A stretch of DNA of 64,000 nt, taken from Janthinobacterium sp. GTDB lineage: Bacteria > Pseudomonadota > Gammaproteobacteria > Burkholderiales > Burkholderiaceae_D. The notes beneath the pieces were generated by a model that was not told the DNA's origin, made no database searches, and saw only the letters and a program-made list of their open reading frames with translations. Position numbers and translations under genes: made by a program. The stretch spans positions 118,080 through 182,079 of the forward strand of contig PKWL01000095.1 in assembly GCA_003133225.1 (NCBI GenBank). The letters are read 5' to 3'. Shown here piece after piece: positions 26,077 to 35,812 of the stretch (position 1 is its first letter; the number at the start of each line of letters is the position of its first letter).

Positions 26077-26116
26077 GCGCAGAGCGGCGCCCGCAAGGCG
26101 GGGCGACGCTCTGCGC
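26077..26116. repeat. Long hairpin between the small membrane gene and prfC
   Basis: A perfect 10-bp inverted repeat, GCGCAGAGCG at 26077-26086 and CGCTCTGCGC at 26107-26116, encloses a 20-nt loop that itself contains GCCCGC and GCGGGGC and can pair further. No U-run follows on either strand. It lies between two convergent genes, so it may help end transcription or protect mRNA ends. Confidence 0.6.
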
Positions 26117-26203
26117 CAACTCGGCGCCGCCGCCAATGCGAAACATAGCGTTACCTGAACGACAAGACCGACGCGCTTCACCACGGCCTCGCCCGGCCCA
26201 AGC

Positions 26204-27883
26204 TTAGGCCAGTTTGGCCGCGTGTTCGCGGGTGGCGTGGAAGGTCAGCTTCGGCCACCGTTCTTCGGTCAGGCGCAAGTTCACTCCCGATGTGGCGAGG
26301 TAAGCCATGTTGCCGGCCGCATCATAGGCGACGTTGTGGCCGAGGGCTTCCTCAAAGTCTTGCAAGGCGCGCTTATCGGCACTGCTGATCCAGCGCGCGC
26401 TGCTGATATTGGTGCCCTCGAACAAGGCGTCGACCCCATACTCGGTCAGCAGGCGGCTGGCGACAACTTCGAACTGCAGCACCCCGACTGCACCCAGCAC
26501 TAATTCGGTGCCCTGCACCGGCTTAAAGACCTGCACTGCGCCCTCCTCGCCCAGTTGCTGCAAGCCCTTATGCAACTGCTTGATTTTGAGCGGATTGCGG
26601 ATGCGAACCGAGCGGAAGAAATCAGGCGCGAAATACGGGATGCCGGTAAATTGCAGCATTTCTCCTTCGGAAAAGCTGTCGCCGATCTGCATATTGCCGT
26701 GATTCGGTAAGCCGATGATGTCGCCCGCGAACGCCTCCTCCACCTGCTCACGCGAGGACGCCATGAAGGTGACCACGTTCGACACCTTGATCTCGCGCCC
26801 CAGACGCAAATGTTTGACCTTCATGCCGCGCTCAAAGCGGCCGGAGCACACGCGCAGGAAAGCAATCCGGTCGCGGTGGGCCGGATCCATATTGGCCTGG
26901 ATCTTGAAAACGAAGCCGGAAAACGGCAGCTCGGACGGCGCCACCAGGCGCATGGTCGCGTCGCGCTCGCGCGGCGCCGGCGCCCAGTCAACTAGGGCGG
27001 CTAGAATTTCGCGCACGCCGAAGTTGTTAATCGCCGACCCGAAGAACACCGGGGTTTGCACGCCGGCTAGAAATTGCGCCAAGTTGAACGGATGCGAGGC
27101 GCCATGCACTAGCTCCACTTCCATTTTCAGCTGTTCAATTTCGAGGGGAAACATCTCGGATAGGCGCGGATTGTCGATGCCCTTGATGACCTCAAAAGTT
27201 TGATCGGCCTTTTCGTCGCCGGCCTTGAACAGCATGATCTCGTCTCGCAGCAGGTGATAGACGCCGCGGAAATTTTTGCCCATGCCGATCGGCCACGTCA
27301 CGGGCGCGCACTCAATCTTGAGCACCGATTCGAGCTCGTCAAGCAGTTCCAGGGGATCGCGCGTTTCACGGTCCATCTTGTTCATGAAGGTAATGATCGG
27401 CGTGTCGCGCATGCGGCACACGGCCAGCAGCTTGATGGTCTGCGCTTCCACCCCTTTCGCCGCATCGATCACCATCAGGGCCGAGTCGACTGCAGTCAAG
27501 ACGCGATAGGTATCTTCCGAAAAGTCCTGGTGGCCTGGGGTATCGAGCAAGTTGATGACATGGTCGCGGTGCTCGAACTGCATCACCGAACTCGCCACAG
27601 AAATGCCGCGCTGCTTCTCGATTTCCATCCAGTCGGAGGTGGCGTGACGGCCGCTCTTACGCGCCTTGACCGTGCCCGCCAACTGGATCGCTCCCGAGAA
27701 CAGCAGCAGCTTTTCGGTCAACGTCGTTTTACCCGCATCCGGATGTGAAATGATGCCAAAGGTGCGGCGCCGCGCCACTTCGCGCGCGATCACGGCCGGG
27801 GCTCTGGCGCTGGCAGTCGGGGTGGTAGGATCGGTATTATCCGATGGTAATAATCGTGCATCGTTGGCCATATTGGCGACCAT
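26204..27883 (-). CDS. prfC: Peptide chain release factor 3
   Basis: The 559-aa GTPase recycles RF1/RF2 from the ribosome after termination. G-domain motifs are intact: [13 protein letters not shown] (P loop), [14 protein letters not shown] (G3) and FMNKMDRE (G4). Translation-factor domain II and the RF3 C-terminal domain follow. The N-terminus has about 30 residues before the [14 protein letters not shown] core, rich in Thr, Pro and Asp. It is therefore somewhat longer than the E. coli protein (529 aa). Starts at 27883 or the second Met at 27871 are possible. It is monocistronic, transcribed away from the HEPN/nucleotidyltransferase genes' end by ~300 bp. Confidence 0.96.
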   Translation of the reverse strand: MVANMANDARLLPSDNTDPTTPTASARAPAVIAREVARRRTFGIISHPDAGKTTLTEKLLLFSGAIQLAGTVKARKSGRHATSDWMEIEKQRGISVASSVMQFEHRDHVINLLDTPGHQDFSEDTYRVLTAVDSALMVIDAAKGVEAQTIKLLAVCRMRDTPIITFMNKMDRETRDPLELLDELESVLKIECAPVTWPIGMGKNFRGVYHLLRDEIMLFKAGDEKADQTFEVIKGIDNPRLSEMFPLEIEQLKMEVELVHGASHPFNLAQFLAGVQTPVFFGSAINNFGVREILAALVDWAPAPRERDATMRLVAPSELPFSGFVFKIQANMDPAHRDRIAFLRVCSGRFERGMKVKHLRLGREIKVSNVVTFMASSREQVEEAFAGDIIGLPNHGNMQIGDSFSEGEMLQFTGIPYFAPDFFRSVRIRNPLKIKQLHKGLQQLGEEGAVQVFKPVQGTELVLGAVGVLQFEVVASRLLTEYGVDALFEGTNISSARWISSADKRALQDFEEALGHNVAYDAAGNMAYLATSGVNLRLTEERWPKLTFHATREHAAKLA

Positions 27884-28181
27884 AATGGCCCTCCCAAAAA
27901 ACTCTCCATTTTACCAATTCTAGCGGCGGCGAGGTGAACTCATTTGCGCCGGCCCGGCACGGTTCCCGCCCCTTGGAACAAGGCGGCGCCCTTCATGGCG
28001 CAACGTCAAGCCCCGGTGAAACGAAGGCAAAAACGCCTCACAGCCTCGGCGCATGCGCGGCCCGACCGGCGCTGCGGCTTCACGCCGGGAAGGGCGAGAA
28101 GATCGCCAGCCCAGCGCGGCTTGGGACGCGCCTGCCGAGGCACAAAAACTCTGTCAACGGTTGATCGGGCCCGGCCTGCCT

Positions 28182-28634
28182 TTACTTTTTCTTGGTTGGC
28201 ACAATGACGGCAACCGCCTTGACTAAGGCGTGATCGAGTACGGACAGCACGGCTTCTGCGTCTTTGTGGGTCAATGGCGGCAAGGCCGACCGATATGTTT
28301 TTTCGTTGCGCCGGTCGTGCGCATCCAGCACGATTTTGCGCATGCCAATATCCATTTCCAGCAAATCACAAAATTTTTGAAAAGCCATCGAGCGCTGACC
28401 GGGCTGGTCGCCGGGGCGGACCCCGAAATGAAGCAAGGTCGCGATGGCGAGACTGTGCAGTCCGTCATAGGCGAGCATGCAGCGGCCGTAGGCGCTCAAG
28501 TTAGCAATCCTTGCATCCTTCAGCAAACCCGTTGCAACCATCAAATATTGACGCAATTCATCCTCGTCACGCTCCGCTTCTTTGAAGGTGTGGGCACGCA
28601 AAAGAGCTTCAATTTCCTCAGGGCGATTAAGCAT
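28182..28634 (-). CDS. HEPN-like protein, putative toxin partner of the adjacent nucleotidyltransferase
   Basis: The 150-aa, largely helical protein fits a HEPN domain. It has an N-terminal helix pair, the segment SAYGRCMLAYDGLHSLAIAT where HEPN proteins carry an AYDALH-type helix, and a late DRRNEKTYRS. The RN-x3-Y spacing is like the SAV_6107-type HEPN variant rather than the RxxxxH of classical HEPN RNases, so nuclease activity is uncertain. It ends in a Lys tail (VPTKKK). Its ATG at 28634 overlaps the nucleotidyltransferase stop by 8 bp, a strong sign of joint function. Such pairs are known as HEPN/MNT toxin-antitoxin modules, in which the MNT modifies or neutralises the HEPN; applying that here is inference. 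Confidence 0.72.
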   Translation of the reverse strand: MLNRPEEIEALLRAHTFKEAERDEDELRQYLMVATGLLKDARIANLSAYGRCMLAYDGLHSLAIATLLHFGVRPGDQPGQRSMAFQKFCDLLEMDIGMRKIVLDAHDRRNEKTYRSALPPLTHKDAEAVLSVLDHALVKAVAVIVPTKKK

Positions 28635-29187
28635 GGGTGACCACCATTAATTTTTTTTCATCGAGGATTTTTTTAACAAATTTGCCGCCTTGCGCCATGT
28701 CCCATTCTTCATTTCCGTAGTGCAAAATATGGATCGGGCGACATAAGGCGCTTTCAAGCGGTGCAATCAAGCCGTTTAATGCAAGAGCGTCGATGTCGCT
28801 GACGATCAACAAATCGATATCGCTGGCGGCATGGTCGGCGCCGCTGGCGACGGAGCCGAAAACGAAAGCGAGTGTGACGCTAGCAGCTACCGGGGCCAGC
28901 GCCTGTTGCAACTTTTCCTTGAGTCCGAACGTCTTCATGCAAATCGAGCGCAGCTCATCATACAGCGGAAAATCACGATTAAGGCGCACTTGGCGCAGAT
29001 TGCTTACCCGTTCATCGCGCGCTACGCCCGCTTCGATGAGTCGATTGAGCTCACGCTGGCCGGATCCGCGCCCGGCCCCAGATTGGCGTAAAAGCTCATT
29101 GTACGAATAAGTCGTATCGGGATGCAATAGCAGCGTTGTCAGCAGCTTCTGCTGCTTGGGCGCGAACATAAAATCGGCAATGCTCAT
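28627..29187 (-). CDS. Winged-HTH nucleotidyltransferase (MNT-type), putative antitoxin
   Basis: The 186-aa protein has an N-terminal winged helix-turn-helix (about 8-70, KQQKLLTTLLLHPDTTYSYN, then SGQRELNRLIEAGV) and a C-terminal minimal nucleotidyltransferase domain. The DNA polymerase beta-like motif FGSVASGADHAASDIDLLI gives GS and the DxD metal pair. The third carboxylate position reads PIHILHY, with His instead of Asp, as substitutions there are common in this wHTH-fused family, so catalysis may be weak. The HEPN gene follows with an 8-bp overlap. The DNA-binding domain suggests autoregulation at the GGTTCC sites at 29208-29255, just upstream of its ATG at 29187. Confidence 0.82.
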   Translation of the reverse strand: MSIADFMFAPKQQKLLTTLLLHPDTTYSYNELLRQSGAGRGSGQRELNRLIEAGVARDERVSNLRQVRLNRDFPLYDELRSICMKTFGLKEKLQQALAPVAASVTLAFVFGSVASGADHAASDIDLLIVSDIDALALNGLIAPLESALCRPIHILHYGNEEWDMAQGGKFVKKILDEKKLMVVTHA

Positions 29188-29207
29188 TGGAAATTTGTAT
29201 GGTTATC

Positions 29208-29260
29208 GGTTCCGATTGGAACCCTATTGGTTCCGAGTGTATCCTATTTGGTTCCAATAG
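29208..29260. promoter_or_regulatory. GGTTCC repeat operator upstream of the wHTH-nucleotidyltransferase
   Basis: Four copies of the hexamer lie within 48 bp. GGTTCC (29208-29213) and GGAACC (29218-29223) form an inverted pair with a 4-bp spacer; two further GGTTCC sites follow at 29229-29234 and 29250-29255, the latter inside CTATTTGGTTCCAATAG. The first pair begins 21 bp before the gene's start codon. This is what an operator for the gene's own winged-HTH domain would look like. No clear -35/-10 could be assigned around it. Confidence 0.6.
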
Positions 29261-29495
29261 CAAGCCAATTTGACCTTCGGTACGCTTTTACGTGCGAAAG
29301 CTCGCTGCTTTTTGGCCTGTTTCGTCCTAGCGCAGAAACGGGCGCCCCGGCAGCGCGCTGCATTTCTCAACGTGCGTCGATACCAGCAAGATTACGGTGA
29401 GAAAACAAAGAGCAGCCTGAATGGGGCAGCCTCCCTTTGTAGGATTTACCTTACGAAATCCAATGCATTCATCCTACATGGGGGCGACCGATAAT

Positions 29496-29536
29496 CTTAT
29501 GTTCGTAACGTACATAAGCTCTTAAAGTATTAAGAG
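29496..29536. repeat. Two abutting palindromes upstream of the Crp/Fnr-family gene
   Basis: The first, 29496-29518, has arms CTTATGTTCGT and ACGTACATAAG around a central A, matching at all but one position per arm. The second, 29519-29536, is CTCTTAA-AGTA-TTAAGAG, a perfect 7-bp inverted repeat. They touch, lie in AT-rich sequence, and are ~100 bp before ATG 29639. Regulatory sites or RNA hairpins are both possible. Confidence 0.65.
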
Positions 29537-29638
29537 CGAGGTCTGTAAAGTAAGGCACGCCTGGGCGACTAGCCCGGCCCGTCTGGGATAACAGGCCGTT
29601 CTCCGTGACCAATTGATTAATTGCCTGCGAGGAAAAAT

Positions 29639-30445
29639 ATGAACAATACACAACTTATAGATACGCTGCAAAAACCCTCGTGGCCCCATGCTCTGCCCGT
29701 CGTACCGCGGGAATTTAGCGTTGCGTCTCATCCCATCGTCAACGCTACCCAGAAAAATGAAATGCTAGCGGCCCTCCCGCACGCAGCGCTGGAATCGTTG
29801 TTCGAGCACTTGGAGCTAGCTCCGATGCCGTTTGGCAAAGAATTATTTGAATGCGGCAAGAAACTCGAGCACGTGTATTTTCCGACCACGGCCATTGTCT
29901 CCTTGCTCTATGTGATGGAAGATGGCGCTACCACCGAGATCGCGGTAGTCGGTCACGAAGGCGTGGTCGGCGTATCCTTGTTCATGGGTGAGCGTGCCAT
30001 GTGCAGCGCCGTGGTGCAAAGCGCTGGTTACGGTTACCGCTTGACGACCCAGGTCATGCGCGATGCGTTTAACCAGGGCGGCACTTTGCCCCAATTACTG
30101 ATGCGCTATACGAACGCCTTGTTCGCCCAAATGGCGCAAAACGCGGTCAGTGCACGGCACAGCTCGATCGAGCAAAAGCTGTGCCGATGGTTGCTAGATC
30201 GTCTTGATCGTTCCCCCTCAAACGAATTGAAAGTGACGCAGGAACTCATCTCCGTCATGCTCGGCGTACGCCGCGAAAGCATCACCGCCGCCGCCGGAAA
30301 ATTGCAAGATGACGGTTTGATCCAGTACCGCCGCGGCAATATCAATGTCCTCGATCGCCACGGTTTGGAACGTTATGCCGGCGAGTGCTACAAAGTGGCG
30401 AAGACGGAGTTTGATCGCATGCTGGTGGAAGTGGCCAACTGTTAA
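29639..30445 (+). CDS. Crp/Fnr family transcriptional regulator
   Basis: The 268-aa protein has a cyclic-nucleotide-binding-like sensor fold (about 45-165, with FGKELFECGKKLEHVYFPTTAIVSLLYVM) and a C-terminal Crp-type winged HTH (about 190-245, VTQELISVMLGVRRESITAAAGKLQ). It lacks the N-terminal Cys cluster of Fnr, and the cAMP-contact residues of Crp are not evident. It resembles Crp-family proteins of uncharacterised input found in multiple copies in Oxalobacteraceae. CGAGGA precedes ATG 29639, which I prefer to the in-frame upstream TTG. It stands alone, converging with a NarL-type response regulator. Two palindromes ~100 bp upstream may be its control sites. Confidence 0.88.
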   Translation: MNNTQLIDTLQKPSWPHALPVVPREFSVASHPIVNATQKNEMLAALPHAALESLFEHLELAPMPFGKELFECGKKLEHVYFPTTAIVSLLYVMEDGATTEIAVVGHEGVVGVSLFMGERAMCSAVVQSAGYGYRLTTQVMRDAFNQGGTLPQLLMRYTNALFAQMAQNAVSARHSSIEQKLCRWLLDRLDRSPSNELKVTQELISVMLGVRRESITAAAGKLQDDGLIQYRRGNINVLDRHGLERYAGECYKVAKTEFDRMLVEVANC

Positions 30446-30511
30446 CTGGATCCGCGCCGGCTTGCGGCGCCGGGCGAACCGGCAATCACGTCTCCGGGCG
30501 ACGGGAAAAAC

Positions 30512-31144
30512 TTAGTCGAGCAGATGATTTTTTATGGCGTAATAAGTCAGGTCGCTATTCGATTGCAAGCCCATCTTTTCCATGATGCGAGTACGGTAGG
30601 TGCTAACAGTTTTAATGCTAAGCGATAACGCAATACCGATTTCTGACACGGTCGCGCCACGCGCCAAGCGCAAAAAAACTTGGAACTCGCGGTCCGACAG
30701 ATCCGTATGCTGGGCCGTGTTCGGATCGCGGTCAAAACTTTGCGCCAACAACTCGCCCACGGTGGCGCTGACGTAGCGGCGCCCCTGGAACACGGTGCGC
30801 ACCGCCATCATCAATTCATCGGCGTCGCATTCTTTGTTCAGATAGCCGTTCGCGCCCATCTTGAACAAATTAAGCGCATATTGCTGGGCTGGATAGCCGC
30901 TCAGGATCAGTACCGGCAAAGCGGGCTGGCCCTGGCGGATGGTGTGCAAGGTGTCGATGCCGCTCTGATCGGGCATCGCAATATCGAGCAACAACACGTC
31001 GCAAACTTGGCGGCGCGCGATATCGAGCGCTTCGCGCCCCGTACCTGCTTCCGCGACAACACGAAAGTCGTTTGAAGACGAAAAGATATGCTTAAAACCT
31101 GCCCGGACAATTTCATGGTCGTCACAAATGGCAACGCGTATCAT
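30512..31144 (-). CDS. NarL/FixJ-type response regulator
   Basis: The 210-aa protein pairs an N-terminal receiver domain with a LuxR-type HTH. Acidic pocket residues Asp8-Asp9, phosphorylation site Asp54 (LLLDIAMPD), and the later Ser/Lys switch (LILSGYP, GYLNKE) are all present. The HTH (about 147-205) reads LSDREFQVFLRLARGATVSEIGIALSLSIKTVSTYR, so DNA binding should work. No histidine kinase gene is adjacent, making it an orphan. The stretch between its start and merR is short (110 bp). It converges with the Crp-type gene. The target genes are unknown. Confidence 0.92.
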   Translation of the reverse strand: MIRVAICDDHEIVRAGFKHIFSSSNDFRVVAEAGTGREALDIARRQVCDVLLLDIAMPDQSGIDTLHTIRQGQPALPVLILSGYPAQQYALNLFKMGANGYLNKECDADELMMAVRTVFQGRRYVSATVGELLAQSFDRDPNTAQHTDLSDREFQVFLRLARGATVSEIGIALSLSIKTVSTYRTRIMEKMGLQSNSDLTYYAIKNHLLD

Positions 31145-31254
31145 AGGTTTCCCTTATTTTTCCTGTCATGGGAAAGAAAACCGGAACCGCCGCGCAGCCG
31201 TACCGGCCGTTGGTAAAATTTTTATAAATTGCAACGTCTAGTTCTCTAGGCCGC

Positions 31255-31665
31255 TCACTTTAATAAATTGAGAATTTCGAGCAGTTCGCTGCGGATCAAA
31301 TTACCGTCGAATCGGACCAGGGCATCTTGGCCGTGCGGGGCGCCAGAAGATCGTTCCAGCCCCTGTTGCGCGAGCGGAGCCTCGCTAGCGCGGCTGTCGA
31401 GCCGATTGCGCGCGCCGCTGATGGTAAACCCCTGTTCATACAACAAGTCGCGGATGCGGCGGATCAGCAGGACCTCGTGGTGCTGGTAATAACGCCGATT
31501 GCCGCCCCGTTTGACCGGCTTTAACTGGCTAAATTCCTGCTCCCAGTAGCGTAGCACATGGGGTTTCACTCCGCACAGCTCACTCACCTCGCCAATCGTA
31601 AAGTAGCGCTTGGCCGGGATCGGAGGCAAGACGCCCAGCTCGGCCTTACTGATGCGATCGTTCAT
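31255..31665 (-). CDS. MerR-family transcriptional regulator next to ihfA
   Basis: The 136-aa protein has a MerR winged HTH near the N-terminus (about 20-85, RYFTIGEVSELCGVKPHVLR, then YWEQEF) and a short tail with no metal-binding Cys pair. A MerR protein of this kind is conserved immediately after ihfA in betaproteobacteria; its role is poorly known. ATG 31665 has GAGG upstream and starts 10 bp after the ihfA stop, so it is surely the last gene of the pheST-ihfA-merR transcript. The lack of a divergent target gene suggests it does not act as a typical MerR effector switch on a neighbour. Confidence 0.9.
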   Translation of the reverse strand: MNDRISKAELGVLPPIPAKRYFTIGEVSELCGVKPHVLRYWEQEFSQLKPVKRGGNRRYYQHHEVLLIRRIRDLLYEQGFTISGARNRLDSRASEAPLAQQGLERSSGAPHGQDALVRFDGNLIRSELLEILNLLK

Positions 31666-31675
31666 CACCCCTCAC

Positions 31676-32035
31676 TTATGCGGCGCGCGCCAACGGTTTG
31701 GTTTCTTCCACCATCCCTTTAAGCTTCTGGCTGGAGTGGAAGGTCACCACACGGCGTGCCGTGATGGGAATTTCCTCCCCGGTTTTCGGGTTGCGCCCCG
31801 GCCTTTGCGGCTTGTCGCGCAACTGGAAATTGCCAAATCCGGACAGCTTAACGGCTTCCCCACGTTCTAACGCATTGCGTATCTCATCAAAAAAGGTCTC
31901 GACCATGTCCTTCGCCTCGCGCTTGTTCAATCCCACTTGTTCGAACAAGAGCTCGGCGAGTTCCGCCTTGGTTAGCGTCGGCAACTCCTTTTCCACATCC
32001 TGGCGCACTCTAGCTACCAGCATGGCCCGATGCAA
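31676..32035 (-). CDS. ihfA: Integration host factor alpha subunit
   Basis: IHF-alpha pairs with IHF-beta to bend DNA in replication, recombination and transcription. The core is clear: [20 protein letters not shown], the beta-arm [18 protein letters not shown], and the FGNFQLRDK loop. From TTG 32035 it is 119 aa, longer than E. coli IhfA (99 aa) by an N-terminal extension ending EKELP. No canonical start lies at the family's usual N-terminus; options are ATG 32023, TTG 32035, or ATT 32089 preceded by AGGGG seven bases upstream with the frame open throughout. It follows pheT, as in most proteobacteria. The gene is certain; the start is not. Confidence 0.95.
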   Translation of the reverse strand: MHRAMLVARVRQDVEKELPTLTKAELAELLFEQVGLNKREAKDMVETFFDEIRNALERGEAVKLSGFGNFQLRDKPQRPGRNPKTGEEIPITARRVVTFHSSQKLKGMVEETKPLARAA

Positions 32036-32167
32036 ATCTGCATCCAGTGCGGATTGGAGTACGGCGGAATCGACGTCGTGATTATTAATTTTGCTGCCCC
32101 TGCCTTGTTTTACACGCCATGAGCGTGACCCTTAGGCCGCACCCCCTGTTGAGCCGAACGTTAGCGC

Positions 32168-34594
32168 TTACGAACGCACGCGGGCCTCATGTTTTTGCTT
32201 TGCCGCAGCGGCCATCGCCGCCATCACGGCATCGACGACACCGTCTTGCAACGTGGTTTGAGTATCTTGCAAGCTAAAGCGGAAAGCAAGACTTTTTTCG
32301 TCGGTTTCCAGGCCCTTTCCACGATATTCATCAAACAAAACAATGGCTTGCACGATTTTTCCCAGCGAATTGGTCTTCGCCTCGGCCAAGAGGGCGTCCA
32401 GCAAGTCTTGCGCCGCGACACTTTGTTTGACCACCAGGGCCAGATCGCGGGTGGCGCCGGGGAACTTCGAGATGTCTTGGTATTGCGGCACAGAACGTTG
32501 CTGCAACACAACTGCATCAACTTCGAACAGGACGGGGGCCAGCGGCAGTTCGTATTTTTGCAGCCAGCGCGGATGCAGTTCACCGATGAAGCCGATCAGG
32601 TTGCCGTCGATTTCGATGTTGGCCGAACGGCCCGGATGCAGGGCCGGATGGGTCGCTTTTACGAAGCGCAGCACGCGCGGCGCGAACAGACTTTGCAAGT
32701 CGGCCTTGAGATCGAAGAAATCCGCATTGCGTGAAGGCACACCCCACTGCTCGTCACAGACCGGACCGTAAGCGATCGCGGCGACCCGCTTTGGCTGCTC
32801 GTAACCGGCCACGGTCAACGCTCCATCTTCGACGGCGCCGTTGCGGCGAAAGACGGCGCCCATTTCAAACAGGCGCACCCGGCCGAGCTTGCGATTGAGA
32901 TTGTAGCGCACGTTGGCCACCAAGCCGCCGATCAAAGACGAGCGCATCACGCTCATCTGGCTGGAGATCGGGTTTTGCAGCTTGATCGGATCGGCGTTGC
33001 CGGAAAAATCACGTTCCCAGCTGTTATCGACAAAGCTGAAATTGACCACTTCCTGGAAATCCTGATGGGCCAGCTGGTGCCGTACCGCAAACAGCGAACG
33101 GATATTTTCCGGCCCGATTTGCATCTTGTTGGGCGCCTTCGGCGGCAAGGCGGGAATATTCTCGAAGCCATACATGCGCGCCACTTCTTCGATCAGATCT
33201 TCCTCGATCTCAATATCGAAACGGTAGGATGGTGGCGTCACCAAAAACACGCCGTCTTCGAGCTCGAACGGCAAGGCCAGGCGCTGGAAGATGTCCGCGA
33301 TGAGGGCATCGGTGAGCGGCACGCCAATCACTTTCTGGGCGCGCGCGGTGCGCAAAGGCACGCGCTTGCGCTTGGGCAGATTGACCGCCTGATCGTCGAC
33401 CGGGCCAATTTGCGTATGCTCGGTGCCACAGACTTCGATAATCAAGGAGGTGATGCGTTCAATATGCTCGACCGTCGTCGCGAAATCGACTCCGCGTTCG
33501 AAACGATGGGAGGCATCGGTCGAAAAGTTAAAGTGGCGCGCGCGGCCCTGGATCGCGTGCGGCCACCAGAACGCCGCCTCCAGATAGATGCTCTCAGTAT
33601 CCAAGGTGACGGCGGCGGAATCGCCACCCATGATGCCGGCTAAGGATTCGACTTGGCGCTCATCGGCAATGACGCCGATCCACTCATCGAGCGCGACGGT
33701 GGTGCCGTTCAACAGCTTGAGCGATTCTCCCGTCTTGCCCCAGCGCACGAACAAACCGCCATGGACCTTGTCAAGATCGAACACATGGGTCGGGCGGCCC
33801 AGTTCTAACATCACGTAATTGGAAATATCGACCAGGGCGGAGAGCGAACGCTGGCCGCTGCGCTCTAAGCGCTGCTTGATCCAGTCCGGCGTGGCGGCCC
33901 TGGCATTTAGGCCGCGGATGACGCGACCGGTAAAGCGCCCGCACAGGTCGGGCGCACTGATTTTTACCGGCAAGATTTCGGCGCTGTTGGCGGCGACCGG
34001 ATGAAATTGCGGCGCCAGCAGCGGCTCGCCAGTTAGGGCCGACACTTCACGCGCGACGCCCAGCACCGACAGGCAATCGGCCTTGTTCGGCGTCAGCTTG
34101 ATCGTGAATTTGAGGTCGTTGAGCGCGTAATAATCGCGAAAATTCTGGCCTACGGGCGCGTCGTCCGGCAATTCCATCAAGCCAGCGTTTTCTTCCGATA
34201 TCTTCAGTTCGCGCGCTGAGCACAACATGCCTTGCGACTCGACGCCGCGCAACTGACCGACCTTGATTTCGAATGGCTTGCCGTCCGCGCCCGGCGGCAG
34301 CAGCGCGCCTGCCAGCGCGCACGCCACCTTCAAGCCGGCGCGCACATTCGGCGCGCCGCACACGATATTGAGCATGGTGCCGCCGCCGACGTCGACCCGG
34401 CACACGTTCAGACGGTCGGCGTTGGGGTGTTTCGCGACCTCGCGCACGAGAGCGACTATCACGTTGGAAAACGGGGGAGCGACCGCTTCCACCGCTTCGA
34501 CCTCGAGGCCGGACATCGTCAACAAATGAGCCAATTCATCCGAAGTCATCTTCGGATCGACCATGGTACGGAGCCAGTTTTCGGAAAATTGCAT
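32168..34594 (-). CDS. pheT: Phenylalanyl-tRNA synthetase beta subunit
   Basis: The 808-aa beta chain, with the alpha subunit, forms the (alpha-beta)2 enzyme that charges tRNA-Phe. It has the N-terminal tRNA-binding EMAP-like domain ([20 protein letters not shown]), the B3/B4 editing region, B5, and a C-terminal ferredoxin-like anticodon-binding domain (ending about residue 800). I start at ATG 34594 ([12 protein letters not shown]), with GAAGG seven bases upstream, rather than TTG 34600. pheS lies 97 bp upstream and ihfA follows. Confidence 0.98.
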   Translation of the reverse strand: MQFSENWLRTMVDPKMTSDELAHLLTMSGLEVEAVEAVAPPFSNVIVALVREVAKHPNADRLNVCRVDVGGGTMLNIVCGAPNVRAGLKVACALAGALLPPGADGKPFEIKVGQLRGVESQGMLCSARELKISEENAGLMELPDDAPVGQNFRDYYALNDLKFTIKLTPNKADCLSVLGVAREVSALTGEPLLAPQFHPVAANSAEILPVKISAPDLCGRFTGRVIRGLNARAATPDWIKQRLERSGQRSLSALVDISNYVMLELGRPTHVFDLDKVHGGLFVRWGKTGESLKLLNGTTVALDEWIGVIADERQVESLAGIMGGDSAAVTLDTESIYLEAAFWWPHAIQGRARHFNFSTDASHRFERGVDFATTVEHIERITSLIIEVCGTEHTQIGPVDDQAVNLPKRKRVPLRTARAQKVIGVPLTDALIADIFQRLALPFELEDGVFLVTPPSYRFDIEIEEDLIEEVARMYGFENIPALPPKAPNKMQIGPENIRSLFAVRHQLAHQDFQEVVNFSFVDNSWERDFSGNADPIKLQNPISSQMSVMRSSLIGGLVANVRYNLNRKLGRVRLFEMGAVFRRNGAVEDGALTVAGYEQPKRVAAIAYGPVCDEQWGVPSRNADFFDLKADLQSLFAPRVLRFVKATHPALHPGRSANIEIDGNLIGFIGELHPRWLQKYELPLAPVLFEVDAVVLQQRSVPQYQDISKFPGATRDLALVVKQSVAAQDLLDALLAEAKTNSLGKIVQAIVLFDEYRGKGLETDEKSLAFRFSLQDTQTTLQDGVVDAVMAAMAAAAKQKHEARVRS

Positions 34595-34691
34595 AATCAA
34601 GCCTTCAGCGGCAAAGCATAGTCAAAGAGCGCGAGCACATTGACGCTCAAACGCATAATAGTAGAACCCGTTTTGAACCGGGTTGACGTGT

Positions 34692-35708
34692 TTAATTGAA
34701 CTGTCTTAAAAAACGCAGGTCGCCTTCGTAAAACAAACGCAGGTCGTTGATCCCATAACGCAGCATCGTTAGCCGTTCGAGGCCGGAGCCGAAGGCGAAA
34801 CCGATGTATTTTTCCGGGTCGAGCCCGAAGTTTTTCACCACCACCGGATGCACCTGGCCGGCGCCGGACACTTCCAGCCAACGCCCCTTGAGCGGGCCGC
34901 TGCCAAACGCGATGTCGATCTCGGCCGATGGTTCCGTAAACGGGAAATAAGAGGGGCGAAAACGCACCTGCAAGTCGTCGGTCTCAAAAAAGGCCTTCAC
35001 GAAGTTCAGGTAGACGCCCTTCAGGTCGGCAAAGCTGATATCTTCGGCGATCCACAGGCCTTCAACCTGGTGAAACATGGGCGAATGCGTGGCGTCGCTG
35101 TCGACACGGTAGGTTCGGCCCGGCGCGATCACTTTGATCGGTGGCTGATGGGTACGCGCATAGCGCACTTGCATCGGGCTGGTGTGTGTGCGCAGCAGCA
35201 AGGGTTTGCCGTCCGTATCTTTGCCGTCGATGTAAAACGTGTCCTGCATGGAGCGGGCCGGATGGTTTTCCGGGCTGTTCAAGGAGGTGAAATTGGTCCA
35301 GTCGGTTTCGATTTCAGGGCCATCGGCCACGTCAAAACCGATGGAGCGGAAGATTTCCTCAACCCGCTCCCAACTGCGCATGACGGGATGAATCCCGCCC
35401 GTGCCGCGCCCGCGGCCGGGCAATGAAACATCGATTTCTTCGCCGTTCAGGCGCTCTTGCATCTGCGCATCGGCGAGCGCCTCGCGCCGCGTCGTCAAAG
35501 CCTTCTCGATTTTCTCCTTGGCCGCGTTGATCAGCGCGCCGTGCGTCTTGCGCACATCCGGGGCGAGTTTGCCCAGGCCCTTCATTTGTTCGGTGATCTG
35601 ACCAGTCTTGCCAAGATATTTGGCTTTTGCATTTTCAAGTGCGGCAGCATCTTCGGCGGCGATGAATTCAGCCTGGGCCAAGACGATGAGTTGTTCTAGG
35701 GAGTTCAT
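34692..35708 (-). CDS. pheS: Phenylalanyl-tRNA synthetase alpha subunit
   Basis: The 338-aa class II catalytic subunit activates phenylalanine and attaches it to tRNA-Phe. After an N-terminal coiled coil (about 1-90) come the class II motifs: [14 protein letters not shown] (motif 1), [12 protein letters not shown] (motif 2 region), and the final [14 protein letters not shown] (motif 3). Length matches other proteobacterial PheS. It sits in the order thrS-infC-rpmI-rplT-pheS-pheT. The gap to rplT is about 104 bp and may hold a promoter or attenuator; no phe leader peptide was recognised. Confidence 0.98.
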   Translation of the reverse strand: MNSLEQLIVLAQAEFIAAEDAAALENAKAKYLGKTGQITEQMKGLGKLAPDVRKTHGALINAAKEKIEKALTTRREALADAQMQERLNGEEIDVSLPGRGRGTGGIHPVMRSWERVEEIFRSIGFDVADGPEIETDWTNFTSLNSPENHPARSMQDTFYIDGKDTDGKPLLLRTHTSPMQVRYARTHQPPIKVIAPGRTYRVDSDATHSPMFHQVEGLWIAEDISFADLKGVYLNFVKAFFETDDLQVRFRPSYFPFTEPSAEIDIAFGSGPLKGRWLEVSGAGQVHPVVVKNFGLDPEKYIGFAFGSGLERLTMLRYGINDLRLFYEGDLRFLRQFN

Positions 35709-35812
35709 GCGGTTTTTTTCCTATCGCCCAACAATCAAAAACGGGGCATAAGGTTATGCACCCCTGCCCCGCTCTTTTTGCGCCACCCGGCGGCGGCGCT
35801 GGCCATGGCCGC

